A stretch of DNA of 64,000 bases from Flammeovirga agarivorans (GTDB taxonomy: Bacteria; Bacteroidota; Bacteroidia; Cytophagales; Flammeovirgaceae). This document shows, in pieces, positions 28,124 to 36,579 of this stretch (its first letter is position 1; each line of letters starts with the position of its first letter). The notes beneath the pieces are model-generated. The model did no database searches and had not been told where the DNA came from. It saw only the letters and a program-made list of their open reading frames with translations. The translations under genes and the position numbers were made by a program. The DNA is taken from NCBI RefSeq assembly GCF_012641475.1, contig NZ_JABAIL010000001.1, positions 372,001 through 436,000 on the forward strand. Direction: 5' to 3'.

Positions 28124-29731
28124 ATGAGAAAATTAATCTCTCTATTAGCTCTCTGTGGACTACTATTTGGCGGATGTGCGTCTATTCTAAATCCTAGGTT
28201 TCAAAAAGTTGCTATAAAAACAGCTAAGGGATCGAAACTTACAATTAATGGTGATACACCAAAAAAGAAAGACGGTAAGTATTATATCAAAAGAGGTAGA
28301 GATCCTCAGCAAATTGTGATTACTAAAGATGGTTATCAAGATGAATACCATGCTGTAGTAGCACACCGAAAATCACCTCTCTTTTTTGTGTCATTAGGTT
28401 TACCTCTTACTTATTTCATTAATCCCGTGGGAGGCATGTTCATATTTGGAGCTCTCTTTGATTATGGGCAGAAATCAATGAATTATGATAAGGCATATGA
28501 TTTCTCGAAAATGAAACGCGACTTGTATGAGAAAGAAGACAATATCAAAGATGTTCGATTAAATCAGGTATCTGTTTCTGTTGATAAAAAGAAGTTGAAT
28601 TATGATATTTTCTTCAATTATAAGCAGTATCTAAAAGGCAAAAAATACTACTCAACACACAATCCTAAAAAATCAATTAAGATTGAAAGAGAAGATATCG
28701 ATATTGAGAATACTGTATTTACAGACATGCTCAACTCAATTTTACATGACAAAGGTTTTATCAACAAAGATAACAAAGCACTAAATAGCTCTTACCTAAA
28801 CAATGTTTATTTAAATGCTAATCTTGTTGAAATAGATGTAGACGTCATTAATAGTAACGCTAAATTGTCGAGTGGTAAGTTCTTGAATGCTACATTAAAA
28901 ATTGAGTGGGAAATTTTAGATTACTACAAGAAACAAATTTATAAGAGAACAATTAAAGCGAATTCGGGGCAAATTGTTATCCCTAATAATGGAGAAGATG
29001 CAGTGTCTGCAGCATTCTTTATTGCTTCAAGTGATGCGATTAGCAGATCTTTGATTCAGTTTATGAACTTTAAAGAAGTGAAAGAGCATATCAAAGTTTC
29101 TGAAGAGCAACTTAGAGAAAACAGCTTCCCAGTGTTAAATATTCCTGTTGCTTCTCAGTATGTATCGACCATGAATGAAGCGATTAACTCTTCTGTGACG
29201 ATTAAAAATGAAGACGGTCATGGTAGCGGGTTTATCATTTCAGAAAACGGATATATCATTACGAATTATCATGTTATTTCAGATGATTCGAAACCATTGG
29301 AAGTAGTAATGAATAACGGAGATACATTTACACCTGAAATCACTAGAGTAGATAAGGTTAATGATTTAGCGTTATTGAAAATTAACGCAGAAGAGTTAAT
29401 TCCTTATAAAATCAGTGCGTCAGAAGAAATCGAAATTGCTAAAGAAATTTATGCAGTAGGTACTCCAACAGCTGAAGATTTAGGATCGACAGTTTCAAAA
29501 GGTATTATTTCTGGTATCCGAAAAAATAAGTCAGGTCAAAAAATATTACAGACTGATGCAAGTATTAATGGAGGTAACAGTGGGGGAGTAATATGTACTA
29601 AAGAAGGTTTGGCTTTAGGTGTGGTATCTTCAAAACTAAGAGGATTAGGTATTGAAGGGGTAGCTTTTGGTATTCCGTCGTACCTTATTTTTGAGAAATT
29701 GAAAATCAAATACACTACTGTTGAAAAATAA
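28124..29731 (+). CDS. lipoprotein trypsin-like serine protease (S1C type), copy 1
   Basis: A 535-residue protein with a lipoprotein signal (lipobox FGGC near residue 18). A PEGA-like beta domain (VAIKTAKGSKLTINGDTPK) follows, then a short hydrophobic region near residue 90, a long central region of unknown fold, and a C-terminal trypsin-like domain from about residue 355. The catalytic triad is H383 (NYHVI), D414 (NDLALL) and S486 (GGNSGG). Unlike DegP/DegS there is no PDZ domain after the protease. It is probably anchored to a membrane, facing the periplasm. A close paralogue follows directly, with a terminator between them. Confidence 0.83.
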   Translation: MRKLISLLALCGLLFGGCASILNPRFQKVAIKTAKGSKLTINGDTPKKKDGKYYIKRGRDPQQIVITKDGYQDEYHAVVAHRKSPLFFVSLGLPLTYFINPVGGMFIFGALFDYGQKSMNYDKAYDFSKMKRDLYEKEDNIKDVRLNQVSVSVDKKKLNYDIFFNYKQYLKGKKYYSTHNPKKSIKIEREDIDIENTVFTDMLNSILHDKGFINKDNKALNSSYLNNVYLNANLVEIDVDVINSNAKLSSGKFLNATLKIEWEILDYYKKQIYKRTIKANSGQIVIPNNGEDAVSAAFFIASSDAISRSLIQFMNFKEVKEHIKVSEEQLRENSFPVLNIPVASQYVSTMNEAINSSVTIKNEDGHGSGFIISENGYIITNYHVISDDSKPLEVVMNNGDTFTPEITRVDKVNDLALLKINAEELIPYKISASEEIEIAKEIYAVGTPTAEDLGSTVSKGIISGIRKNKSGQKILQTDASINGGNSGGVICTKEGLALGVVSSKLRGLGIEGVAFGIPSYLIFEKLKIKYTTVEK

Positions 29732-29742
29732 ATAATCCGTTT

Positions 29743-29776
29743 AAAAGGCTAGTCTTTATCTAAGGGCTAGCTTTTT
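29743..29776 (+). terminator. Rho-independent terminator between the two protease genes
   Basis: A stem of about 13 bp (29743-29756 with 29762-29775, one bulged G and two G-U pairs) ends in five T residues. Confidence 0.65.
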
Positions 29777-29819
29777 AAGTTTTACCTTCTAGTAATTTTT
29801 TTCAGGTAACTATTGTATC

Positions 29820-31376
29820 ATGTATAAGATAATTATCACTCTATTAATTACTTCTTTTCTCTTTAGTGGTTGTGCTACAATTTTGAATGGGAAGTATCAA
29901 AGAGTTAGAATTCAGACTGATAAGGGAGCCACTATTCTTGTCAATGGTGAAGAACCAAAAATCAAGAATGGAAAGGTTCATGTAAGTAGATCAAAAACAC
30001 CACATCAACTAACGGTAACTAAAGAAGGGTATCAAGACGAAAATAGAGTATTGATAGGTTATAAAAGACATCCTTTATATTATTTATCATGGGCTTTTGT
30101 CTTTTATATTTTGCCACCTGCTTTAGATAACGGGGATAAAGCTTTCAATTTTGATAAATCATATAGCGTTACTAAAATGAAAAGGGAGTTATATGAAAAA
30201 GGAAGTGAGTTAAAAGATGTACGATTAAATAAGGTTTCTGTAGATCTTGATAAGAGTGTACAAAATCAAAAGCTTTTCATTAAGTACAGAAACTATTTAA
30301 AAGGCGTAGAGAGTAATTATTACGACAAGTACTACGAAAAAGAAGATATTGATGTTGAAAATACAGTATTTTCAGATATACTGAATGTTACCCTTCATGA
30401 TAAAGGGTTTATCAACAAAGAAAATAAAGCACTGAATAATTCGTATTTAAATAATGCATATTTAAATGCTAATTTAGTAGCAATGGAAACTGAGCATGTA
30501 AAATCACATTATGGTTCAAATGTTGATTTTATCACAGTTAAATTTAAAATCGAATGGGAAATTTTAGATTACTATAAAAAACCTATTTACAAAAGAACAA
30601 TATCTACAAAGTCAGATCAGTTTGTGGTAGGAAAAGTTGTAGATAGTCCTTCGGAAACAGGTTCTTTCAAAGCAATAAATACAACTATTGAAAAGTCTTT
30701 AGTTCAGTTTATGAACCTAAAAGAAGTGAAAGAGCACTTAAAGGTGACTACTGATATTAAAGAAGAAAGCTTTGCTTCATTACCAATCCCTTCAGCACCG
30801 AAATATGTTTCCAACATGAATCAAGCAGTAGATGCTTCCGTAACAATTAAGAATGAAAATGGTCATGGGAGTGGATTTATCATCTCTGAAAATGGTTATA
30901 TCATTACTAATTATCATGTAATTTCTGATAGTGGTAAAGATTATGAAGTAGTTTTAAATGATGGAAGGTCATTTAAGCATGAAATAATAAGAGTAGACAG
31001 GGTGAATGATTTGGCATTAATTAAAATTGAGGCAAAAGACTTGGTTCCATTCAAAGTGAGTAATACAAAGGAACATACAATTGCTCAAGAGGTTTATGTC
31101 ATTGGTACACCTACTGCTGATGACTTAAATTCAACGGTTTCAAAAGGTATTATTTCAGGTATTAGAGAAAATAAATCAGGTCAAACATTATTACAAACGG
31201 ATGCCAGTATCAATGGTGGTAATAGTGGTGGAGTAATATGTACGAAACAAGGGATGGTTCTAGGGGTAGTATCATCAAAATTAAGTGGACTAGGGATTGA
31301 AGGTGTAGCTTTTGGTATTCCTTCACACTTAATTCATGAAAAATTACATCTTGATTTTGTTGAAGTAGATAATTAG
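29820..31376 (+). CDS. lipoprotein trypsin-like serine protease (S1C type), copy 2
   Basis: A 518-residue paralogue of the preceding gene along its whole length. It has a lipobox FSGC near residue 17, the same PEGA-like domain, the same central region (shared LHDKGFINKENKALN-type block) and a C-terminal protease domain with H366, D397 and S469. The protease domains are the most similar part, while the region after the signal has diverged. It too lacks a PDZ domain. The pair looks like a tandem duplication with both active sites kept, so both copies are probably functional. It has its own terminator. Confidence 0.83.
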   Translation: MYKIIITLLITSFLFSGCATILNGKYQRVRIQTDKGATILVNGEEPKIKNGKVHVSRSKTPHQLTVTKEGYQDENRVLIGYKRHPLYYLSWAFVFYILPPALDNGDKAFNFDKSYSVTKMKRELYEKGSELKDVRLNKVSVDLDKSVQNQKLFIKYRNYLKGVESNYYDKYYEKEDIDVENTVFSDILNVTLHDKGFINKENKALNNSYLNNAYLNANLVAMETEHVKSHYGSNVDFITVKFKIEWEILDYYKKPIYKRTISTKSDQFVVGKVVDSPSETGSFKAINTTIEKSLVQFMNLKEVKEHLKVTTDIKEESFASLPIPSAPKYVSNMNQAVDASVTIKNENGHGSGFIISENGYIITNYHVISDSGKDYEVVLNDGRSFKHEIIRVDRVNDLALIKIEAKDLVPFKVSNTKEHTIAQEVYVIGTPTADDLNSTVSKGIISGIRENKSGQTLLQTDASINGGNSGGVICTKQGMVLGVVSSKLSGLGIEGVAFGIPSHLIHEKLHLDFVEVDN

Positions 31377-31398
31377 TCTTCTGATAAAAATTATAAAG

Positions 31399-31440
31399 AA
31401 AACGGATAGTATTCTCTAATGAGTACTATCCGTTTTTTTA
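31399..31440 (+). terminator. Rho-independent terminator after protease copy 2
   Basis: A perfect 13-bp stem (31399-31411 with 31424-31436) with a 12-base loop and a T-rich tail. Confidence 0.87.
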
Positions 31441-31497
31441 TAGACTAGATTCAACTTGTATTCATTTTTGTTCAACTAAAGGCAGTTGAATATCAGG

Positions 31498-31505
31498 TAC
31501 TTTTG
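31498..31505 (+). promoter_or_regulatory. -7 promoter element for the sulfatase gene
   Basis: TACTTTTG matches TAnnTTTG, 39 bp before the ATG at 31545. Confidence 0.42.
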
Positions 31506-31544
31506 TGATAGAAAGAAAGATTATATCACAAAAATATTATTGAA

Positions 31545-33305
31545 ATGAAAAAGCTACTTATAATTTCTTGTGTTGCAATAGTATTCTATTCTTGTGACAC
31601 TCCTCAAAAAGTTACTTCAAATAATAATACTGAAAAACGTCCCAATATTTTATTAATCGTTGGAGATGATATTGCCTTTGGTGATTTGGCACCATATGGT
31701 TCTGAAATTAATACCCCTAATATGTCTAAGCTTGCTGATCATGGGGTAAGATTTACAAATTTTCATGCTTCTCCAGTTTGTTCTGTGACTAGAGGCATGC
31801 TATTGACAGGAAATAATAGTCATGAAATAGGTCTAGGTACTTTTGATTATGCTGTATATCCTGAATCTGTTGGAAAAAAAGGATACGAAGGATACCTCAC
31901 CCATGATGCAGTAGCGATCTCAGAGTTATTGAATGATGCAGGCTACAATGTATATAAATCAGGGAAATGGCATTTGGGAAATGGCGAAGAAGGCGATTTA
32001 CCTATGGAATGGGGATTTACTAAAGAGTTTGGAATATTATCAGGAGGATCCAATCATTGGAATGATCGAGTGATGGTGCCAGATATGACTACTCCTAAAA
32101 ATCAGAAATTGATAGAAGAAGGGAAGATGCCAGGTATTGATCGAGAAGAATGGTCTTTAAACGGACAATCTTATACTCGTCCGGAAGGAATATATTCCAG
32201 TGAGTTGTATACCAATCAAATGATTCAATTCATTAAAGAAGATAGAGAATCAGGGAAGCCTTGGTTCGCATATATGGCATTTACTACAGCACATTTTCCC
32301 GTACAGGCTCCTCAAGAGCTAGTAGGTAAATACTTTGAGTATTACTATGAAAAAGGTTATGAAGGTCTAAAGAAAGCAAGGTACGATCAGTTGGTATCAC
32401 AAGGTATTTTATCACAAAATACTAATGAAGCACCTCAAAATGATTTAACAGAAGAGTGGTCTCAATTATCCGAGGATGAAAAAAGAATGCAAGCTAAAAT
32501 TATGGCGACTTATGCAGCTATGATAGAAGATCAGGACATTCGTACAGGTCAGATTATTGATTATCTAGAAAGAACTGATCAATTGGATAATACATTAATT
32601 ATTTATTTAACAGATAACGGTCCGGAAGGTATGGATCCTAGTAATCCTGAAGTAGGAAATGCCGTGTTTAACCAATGGATTGAAGCTAATTTTGATCAGT
32701 CTTTTGAGAATATTGGTCAGGCTAACTCAGCCCATACAATAGGCGTCTCTTGGGCGAACGCAACAACTGGAGGATTGCAATGGTGGAAATGGTTTATTGG
32801 TGAAGGAGGAATTCGAGTTCCAATGATTATAGTACCACCAAAAGCATTTACAGAAAACTATGAAAGAGCGGGAGAACTTTCAGATGCTGTAGTAAGTGTT
32901 AAAGATATTCCCATGACAATATTGGAATATGCAGGTATCGAACATCCACAAACAGAGTATAAAGGAAGGAAAATAATTTCTCCAAGTGGTATAACAATGA
33001 AACCATTTTTAGACCAGCAAACTGATGAAGTACGAACAGAAAAAGATTGGTATGCATTTGAGCTTTTTGGAAATAGTTACTTGATAAAAGGAGACTATAA
33101 AATCATCAAAGTTCGAACAGGAATGTTTGGTGACGGAGAATGGCATCTTTATAATATTGTTGAAGACCCTTCTGAAACGGTGCCTTTAGAAAAGTTAGAA
33201 AGAGAAAGATTTGCCTCAATGATTTCTCTGTATAAAAAATACTCATATGATCATAATATTATCAATGTAGAGGCTTCTTGGAGTCCCTTTAAGGCTGCTA
33301 AATAA
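31545..33305 (+). CDS. arylsulfatase-family lipoprotein
   Basis: A 586-residue sulfatase of the S1 type, which hydrolyses sulfate esters. It has a lipoprotein signal (FYSC, C17). The N-terminal PNILLIVGDD block supplies the metal-binding aspartates D41 and D42. The formylglycine motif is at C79-S80-V81-T82-R83, followed by GMLLTG; the usual consensus is C-x-P/A-S/T-R, so V81 is unusual. A KSGKWHLG block near residue 140 and TDNGPEG near 365 complete the active site. As a cytosine-type (Cys) enzyme it would need a formylglycine-generating enzyme, and none is in the window. The long form resembles PAS-like arylsulfatases. The substrate is unknown, and no polysaccharide locus surrounds it. Confidence 0.88.
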   Translation: MKKLLIISCVAIVFYSCDTPQKVTSNNNTEKRPNILLIVGDDIAFGDLAPYGSEINTPNMSKLADHGVRFTNFHASPVCSVTRGMLLTGNNSHEIGLGTFDYAVYPESVGKKGYEGYLTHDAVAISELLNDAGYNVYKSGKWHLGNGEEGDLPMEWGFTKEFGILSGGSNHWNDRVMVPDMTTPKNQKLIEEGKMPGIDREEWSLNGQSYTRPEGIYSSELYTNQMIQFIKEDRESGKPWFAYMAFTTAHFPVQAPQELVGKYFEYYYEKGYEGLKKARYDQLVSQGILSQNTNEAPQNDLTEEWSQLSEDEKRMQAKIMATYAAMIEDQDIRTGQIIDYLERTDQLDNTLIIYLTDNGPEGMDPSNPEVGNAVFNQWIEANFDQSFENIGQANSAHTIGVSWANATTGGLQWWKWFIGEGGIRVPMIIVPPKAFTENYERAGELSDAVVSVKDIPMTILEYAGIEHPQTEYKGRKIISPSGITMKPFLDQQTDEVRTEKDWYAFELFGNSYLIKGDYKIIKVRTGMFGDGEWHLYNIVEDPSETVPLEKLERERFASMISLYKKYSYDHNIINVEASWSPFKAAK

Positions 33306-33435
33306 GGCTTTTTTTAGTGTTTTTGATGTTAATGATAAAGAAAAAATAGAGTATATAAAATAGTCATTGATCATATTCCTGTCATTTATTTGATGAAATT
33401 ATGGTCAATGATTTTTATTTAAACATAATTGTGTT

Positions 33436-33443
33436 TATATTTG
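33436..33443 (+). promoter_or_regulatory. -7 promoter element for the 81-residue gene
   Basis: TATATTTG matches TAnnTTTG. It lies 29 bp before the ATG at 33473 and downstream of the earlier in-frame ATG at 33401, which supports the later start. Confidence 0.48.
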
Positions 33444-33472
33444 AATCAAAGATCAACAAAACAATCAAACAC

Positions 33473-33718
33473 ATGAAAACAATACTACATGGTGTTCTAA
33501 GTGATGTACGATATGAGGGGCAGCAAGCAATGGCTATTCTTAAAACAGAAAATGGTCAAGATACTGTTTTATACCTTAGACCAATTGGTTTAAAAATTAT
33601 ACAAGGGTATGCTGAGAGATCTTTTACTGTTAGAGTAAAAGGGTGGAAAAGCCATGAGAGTATTGATGATGGTATTTATGTAACCAATTTAACCGGGTAC
33701 TTAAAAGCATCAGCTTAA
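33473..33718 (+). CDS. small beta-rich protein of unknown function
   Basis: Eighty-one residues beginning MKTILHG. An in-frame ATG at 33401 would add 24 residues rich in aromatic and hydrophobic amino acids, but a -7 element sits inside that extension, so I choose the later start. The product alternates hydrophobic and polar residues as a small beta-barrel would, and has no signal peptide. No family is recognised. A good terminator follows. Confidence 0.6.
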   Translation: MKTILHGVLSDVRYEGQQAMAILKTENGQDTVLYLRPIGLKIIQGYAERSFTVRVKGWKSHESIDDGIYVTNLTGYLKASA

Positions 33719-33774
33719 AAAAGAAAAAAGTAGTATTATATTCTTAGGGGATTAAGAATAATACATTCTATAGA

Positions 33775-33811
33775 AAAAGCGGCTCACTTTGTGTGACCGC
33801 TTTTCTTTTTT
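33775..33811. terminator. bidirectional terminator between convergent genes
   Basis: A 12-bp stem with one bulge (33775-33787 with 33793-33804) has an A-run on its left and a T-run on its right, so it can end transcription of both the 81-residue gene and the minus-strand beta-barrel gene. Confidence 0.75.
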
Positions 33812-33829
33812 ATAATCTTTATATAATTT

Positions 33830-34360
33830 CTATAGCCTGAATGTGACTCCAAACTGACCGCCAGAAACTGTACCTCCTCCAAATTGAAGGTTCAAGCCAA
33901 TAAAGTCATTAATAAACCAGCGACCTCCAATTTGAATTCCACCACCAAAGCCGGTAGCATTGTCACTATATCCATAAAAACCAACATTGGCACCTGCATA
34001 CACATCCCATTCAGAAGTAAGATTCAATAATCTATTGAAGTGATAATTACCAATAGCAGATAATGTCCATGCACTATGGCTTTTATCGTTGTTCCATTTG
34101 TTATGGTAAGAGAAAACACCACCTACTGAAATATCAGGGTGAAATCCATTGTATTCACCTCCAACATAAAATGGAATACCATGATTACTAAAACCGAATC
34201 CAGCATTTATAAACCAAGGATGACCAGTTGCATAACTTCCTCCTTTCTTGGAGTTGGAAGATGTCTGAGTACTATCATTACTTTGAGCATTTACAGTAAT
34301 CGTTGCTAGTACAGAAAAAATAAAGACCAGAACTAATGATCTTAATTGTGAAGTTCTCAT
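33830..34360 (-). CDS. small outer-membrane beta-barrel protein (array member 1)
   Basis: A 176-residue product starting at the ATG at 34360; the longer frame begins at a TTG inside the likely promoter. A signal peptide ends at about residue 26 (TVNAQ). The mature part has about eight amphipathic strands with G/aromatic repeats, and ends FGVTFRL, a terminal pattern typical of outer-membrane barrels. It is the most divergent of five neighbouring barrel genes but shares the central WDVYAGANVGF block with the WDVFA.GD.GF block of the others. Function unknown. Confidence 0.75.
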   Translation of the reverse strand: MRTSQLRSLVLVFIFSVLATITVNAQSNDSTQTSSNSKKGGSYATGHPWFINAGFGFSNHGIPFYVGGEYNGFHPDISVGGVFSYHNKWNNDKSHSAWTLSAIGNYHFNRLLNLTSEWDVYAGANVGFYGYSDNATGFGGGIQIGGRWFINDFIGLNLQFGGGTVSGGQFGVTFRL

Positions 34361-34427
34361 ATCTAAATTGTTTGTATTGTTAATTATTTCCTGCAAGTAT
34401 AAAAAGAAAGAGTAAATTTTGTTAGGA

Positions 34428-34458
34428 CAAAAAAAATACCCCTTGAAAAGGAGTATTT
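34428..34458 (-). terminator. terminator after array member 2
   Basis: On the minus strand a 9-bp stem with one G-U pair (34448-34456 with 34436-34444) runs into seven T residues. Confidence 0.65.
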
Positions 34459-34481
34459 ATATAACATTTTTTTGTAAGTCA

Positions 34482-35021
34482 TTATAGATTTAAGTGGACT
34501 CCAAACTGAAAACCATAGTTGGCATACCCACTAAAGAAAGGAAATGAGAAGGAGGCTTGTAGACCAACTTTTTCATTAAAGTGGAACTTCCCTCCAAAAC
34601 CTATGGACATATTGAAAGCACTATAATTGTAATAGTTTTTCCAGTAATCATCAGGGTAACTATAAGCTTGGAAACCTGCGTCACCTTGAGCAAAGACATC
34701 CCATTGATTGTTGGTAATACCAAATGCCCTATCGGCATACCATCTAAACTTACAAGCGAAATAGAATGCACTCCAGCTATTTCCATTACTGTTCCACCAT
34801 GTAATATCAACATTAGGACCTACAGTCCAATCTTGAGCCATATTGAATTCATAGTCTCCATGAAAGCCAATATTTCCGGCAAAAATTAACCCTAGGTTTA
34901 AATTATTGGGCCCCATATATCCTGAGCCACTACCTTTAGATTTTGCAGACTCTTGTGCCTGAAGATGTGTAGAGAACAAAAGTGCAATAGTCACAATCAA
35001 AAGCGATAATAGTTTTCGCAT
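34482..35021 (-). CDS. small outer-membrane beta-barrel protein (array member 2)
   Basis: A 179-residue protein with a signal peptide ending near residue 22 (LQAQ). The mature barrel shares with members 3-5 the blocks NLNLGL, GDYEFNMAQDWTVGP, KFRWYADR, NQWDVFAQGDAGF and GFGGKFHFNEKVGLQA. It differs by a tyrosine-rich insertion near residue 125 (DDYWKNYYNYS) and an aromatic end. The conserved FRWYADR segment is a family signature. Function unknown; probably a structural or solute-related outer-membrane barrel. It has its own terminator. Confidence 0.78.
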   Translation of the reverse strand: MRKLLSLLIVTIALLFSTHLQAQESAKSKGSGSGYMGPNNLNLGLIFAGNIGFHGDYEFNMAQDWTVGPNVDITWWNSNGNSWSAFYFACKFRWYADRAFGITNNQWDVFAQGDAGFQAYSYPDDYWKNYYNYSAFNMSIGFGGKFHFNEKVGLQASFSFPFFSGYANYGFQFGVHLNL

Positions 35022-35157
35022 AATTCAATAAAATTGGTTTTTGAGTTTTTACAATCAACAATGTCAACAAAAACACTAGAAAAAGGTAGTAGAGAAATTA
35101 AAAGTTGGGAACGATGTTGAAATAATGAAACAAAAGATTGAAAAAAGGAAGAATGAA

Positions 35158-35201
35158 ACAAAAAAAAGGTTCTATCAACTTCATTTTGTTGATAGAACCT
35201 T
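35158..35201 (-). terminator. terminator after array member 3
   Basis: A perfect 14-bp stem (35188-35201 with 35166-35179) followed by a long T-run on the minus strand. Confidence 0.9.
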
Positions 35202-35230
35202 AAATATTTCAATTGCTTGAATGCCTAATA

Positions 35231-35707
35231 TTATAATTGGAATGTTACACCAATTTGAGCACCTGAACCGATGATGGCTTGTAAACCAAATGAGTCACTG
35301 ATGTGGAATTTACCACCGATACCAAGTCCCCACCATAAACCGTCAGGGCCATTGATATTAAAACCGATGTTACCGTTAGCAAATACATCCCATTTAGGGT
35401 GAGTAATTTTTAATACTCTATCAGCATACCATCTGAAACGGGCACCAATAGCGAAAGCAGTATAATCTTTTCCTTCGTAGTTGTTCCAAGAGTTAAATTC
35501 AACTGATGGGCCAACTGTAAAGTCTTGTGCTAAGTTAAATTCATAATCAGCACCAACTCCAAGGTAGTTACCAAAACCTGAAGTTAAACCAACGTTTAAA
35601 GTACCTGGACCTTTATAATCTGCAGATCCACCACCATTTTGAGCAAAGGCAGCTGTAGTTAAAGATAACAGTGCAAGCGTTAAGATAAGATTGAATAGTT
35701 TTTTCAT
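35231..35707 (-). CDS. small outer-membrane beta-barrel protein (array member 3)
   Basis: A 158-residue member of the array, the shortest. A signal peptide ends at about residue 22 (AAFAQ). Shared family blocks are GTLNVGL, ADYEFNLAQDFTVGP, RFRWYADRVL, KWDVFANGNIGF and GIGGKFHISDSFGLQAIIG. It ends GAQIGVTFQL, close to the GAQIGVSIGL ending of members 4 and 5. It has its own strong terminator, so it is likely expressed independently. Confidence 0.8.
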   Translation of the reverse strand: MKKLFNLILTLALLSLTTAAFAQNGGGSADYKGPGTLNVGLTSGFGNYLGVGADYEFNLAQDFTVGPSVEFNSWNNYEGKDYTAFAIGARFRWYADRVLKITHPKWDVFANGNIGFNINGPDGLWWGLGIGGKFHISDSFGLQAIIGSGAQIGVTFQL

Positions 35708-35889
35708 AAAAAATGAGTTATAAGTTTAGAATCTAAATCGTAATATGAATTTATTATTTTCATTCATAACATAGTAAAAATATATAATCTCGTTAACAAA
35801 AACTAATCTTAAGATCACCTTAAATAAAGAATAGTTGATAACCTATTGAAAAATAATGTCAATTGGTTATTTGTGAAGTTGAATAAAAG

Positions 35890-35938
35890 CAAAAAGGGCC
35901 TTTCTAAACGAATAGAAAACCCTTTTTATTATAGTATA
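35890..35938 (-). terminator. terminator after array member 4
   Basis: On the minus strand, AAAAAGGG and TTCTA arms pair with TAGAA and CCCTTTTT across a small internal loop, and the stem runs into T residues. It lies 19 bp or more past the stop at 35957. Confidence 0.6.
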
Positions 35939-35956
35939 TACCTATAAAATGATGAA

Positions 35957-36481
35957 TTATAGCCCGATTGAAACTCCAATTTGAGCCCCTGTTCCTATAA
36001 TAGCATGTAAACCAATTTTTTCATTGAAATGATACTTTGTACCGATACCAATACCCCAATAAATAGGAGAAACTCCGCTGCCATGATGTTCGCCATAATA
36101 GTCCGCATTGGTAATACCGAAACCAATATCACCAGAAGCGAAAACATCCCATTTATTACTTGTAATACCTAAAACTCTGTCGGCATACCATCTAAAACGT
36201 ACACCAAGGCCAATTGTACTGTATTTAGCATATGAGTTACTATATCCATAATATGATGCAGCAGCTGCTAATGTAAAGTCCTGCCCTAATTGTAGAAATT
36301 CATAGTCGGCCATAAATCCGGTACTATTATGATTGAAACCAAAGCCTAAACCAACGTTTAAAGAACCTACCCCTTGGTAATGTCCTCCATTATTTGGAGT
36401 TGATGGATTATTTTGAGCTGTAACAAGGGTAGAAATAGTTAATCCTAATACAATTAATAGTGTCTGATAAATCTTTTTCAT
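35957..36481 (-). CDS. small outer-membrane beta-barrel protein (array member 4)
   Basis: A 174-residue protein with a signal peptide ending near residue 22 (LVTAQ). From residue 33 to the end its amino-acid sequence is identical to that of the next gene (member 5), whereas seven of the first 30 residues differ. Family blocks are SLNVGLGFGFNHNSTGF, MADYEFLQLGQDF, RFRWYADRVLG, NKWDVFASGDIGF and KYHFNEKIGLHAIIG. Compared with member 3 it has an extra YGEHHGSGVSP loop near residue 130. Confidence 0.82.
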   Translation of the reverse strand: MKKIYQTLLIVLGLTISTLVTAQNNPSTPNNGGHYQGVGSLNVGLGFGFNHNSTGFMADYEFLQLGQDFTLAAAASYYGYSNSYAKYSTIGLGVRFRWYADRVLGITSNKWDVFASGDIGFGITNADYYGEHHGSGVSPIYWGIGIGTKYHFNEKIGLHAIIGTGAQIGVSIGL

Positions 36482-36579
36482 CTTTATAGTAGTTTTCTGA
36501 ACTTAATTAATGATTGTTTTTGAGTAATGATGATTTCAACAAAGTGAATTGCATCATTTATAGGTAGGTGTTAGTTTAA

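Noticed and set aside
28124-31376. Tandem proteases as one gene split by a frameshift
   Set aside because: Each has its own signal peptide, full triad and terminator, so they are two genes.
33401-33472. N-terminal extension of the 81-residue protein
   Set aside because: A -7 promoter element (33436-33443) lies inside this stretch, so the later ATG is more likely.
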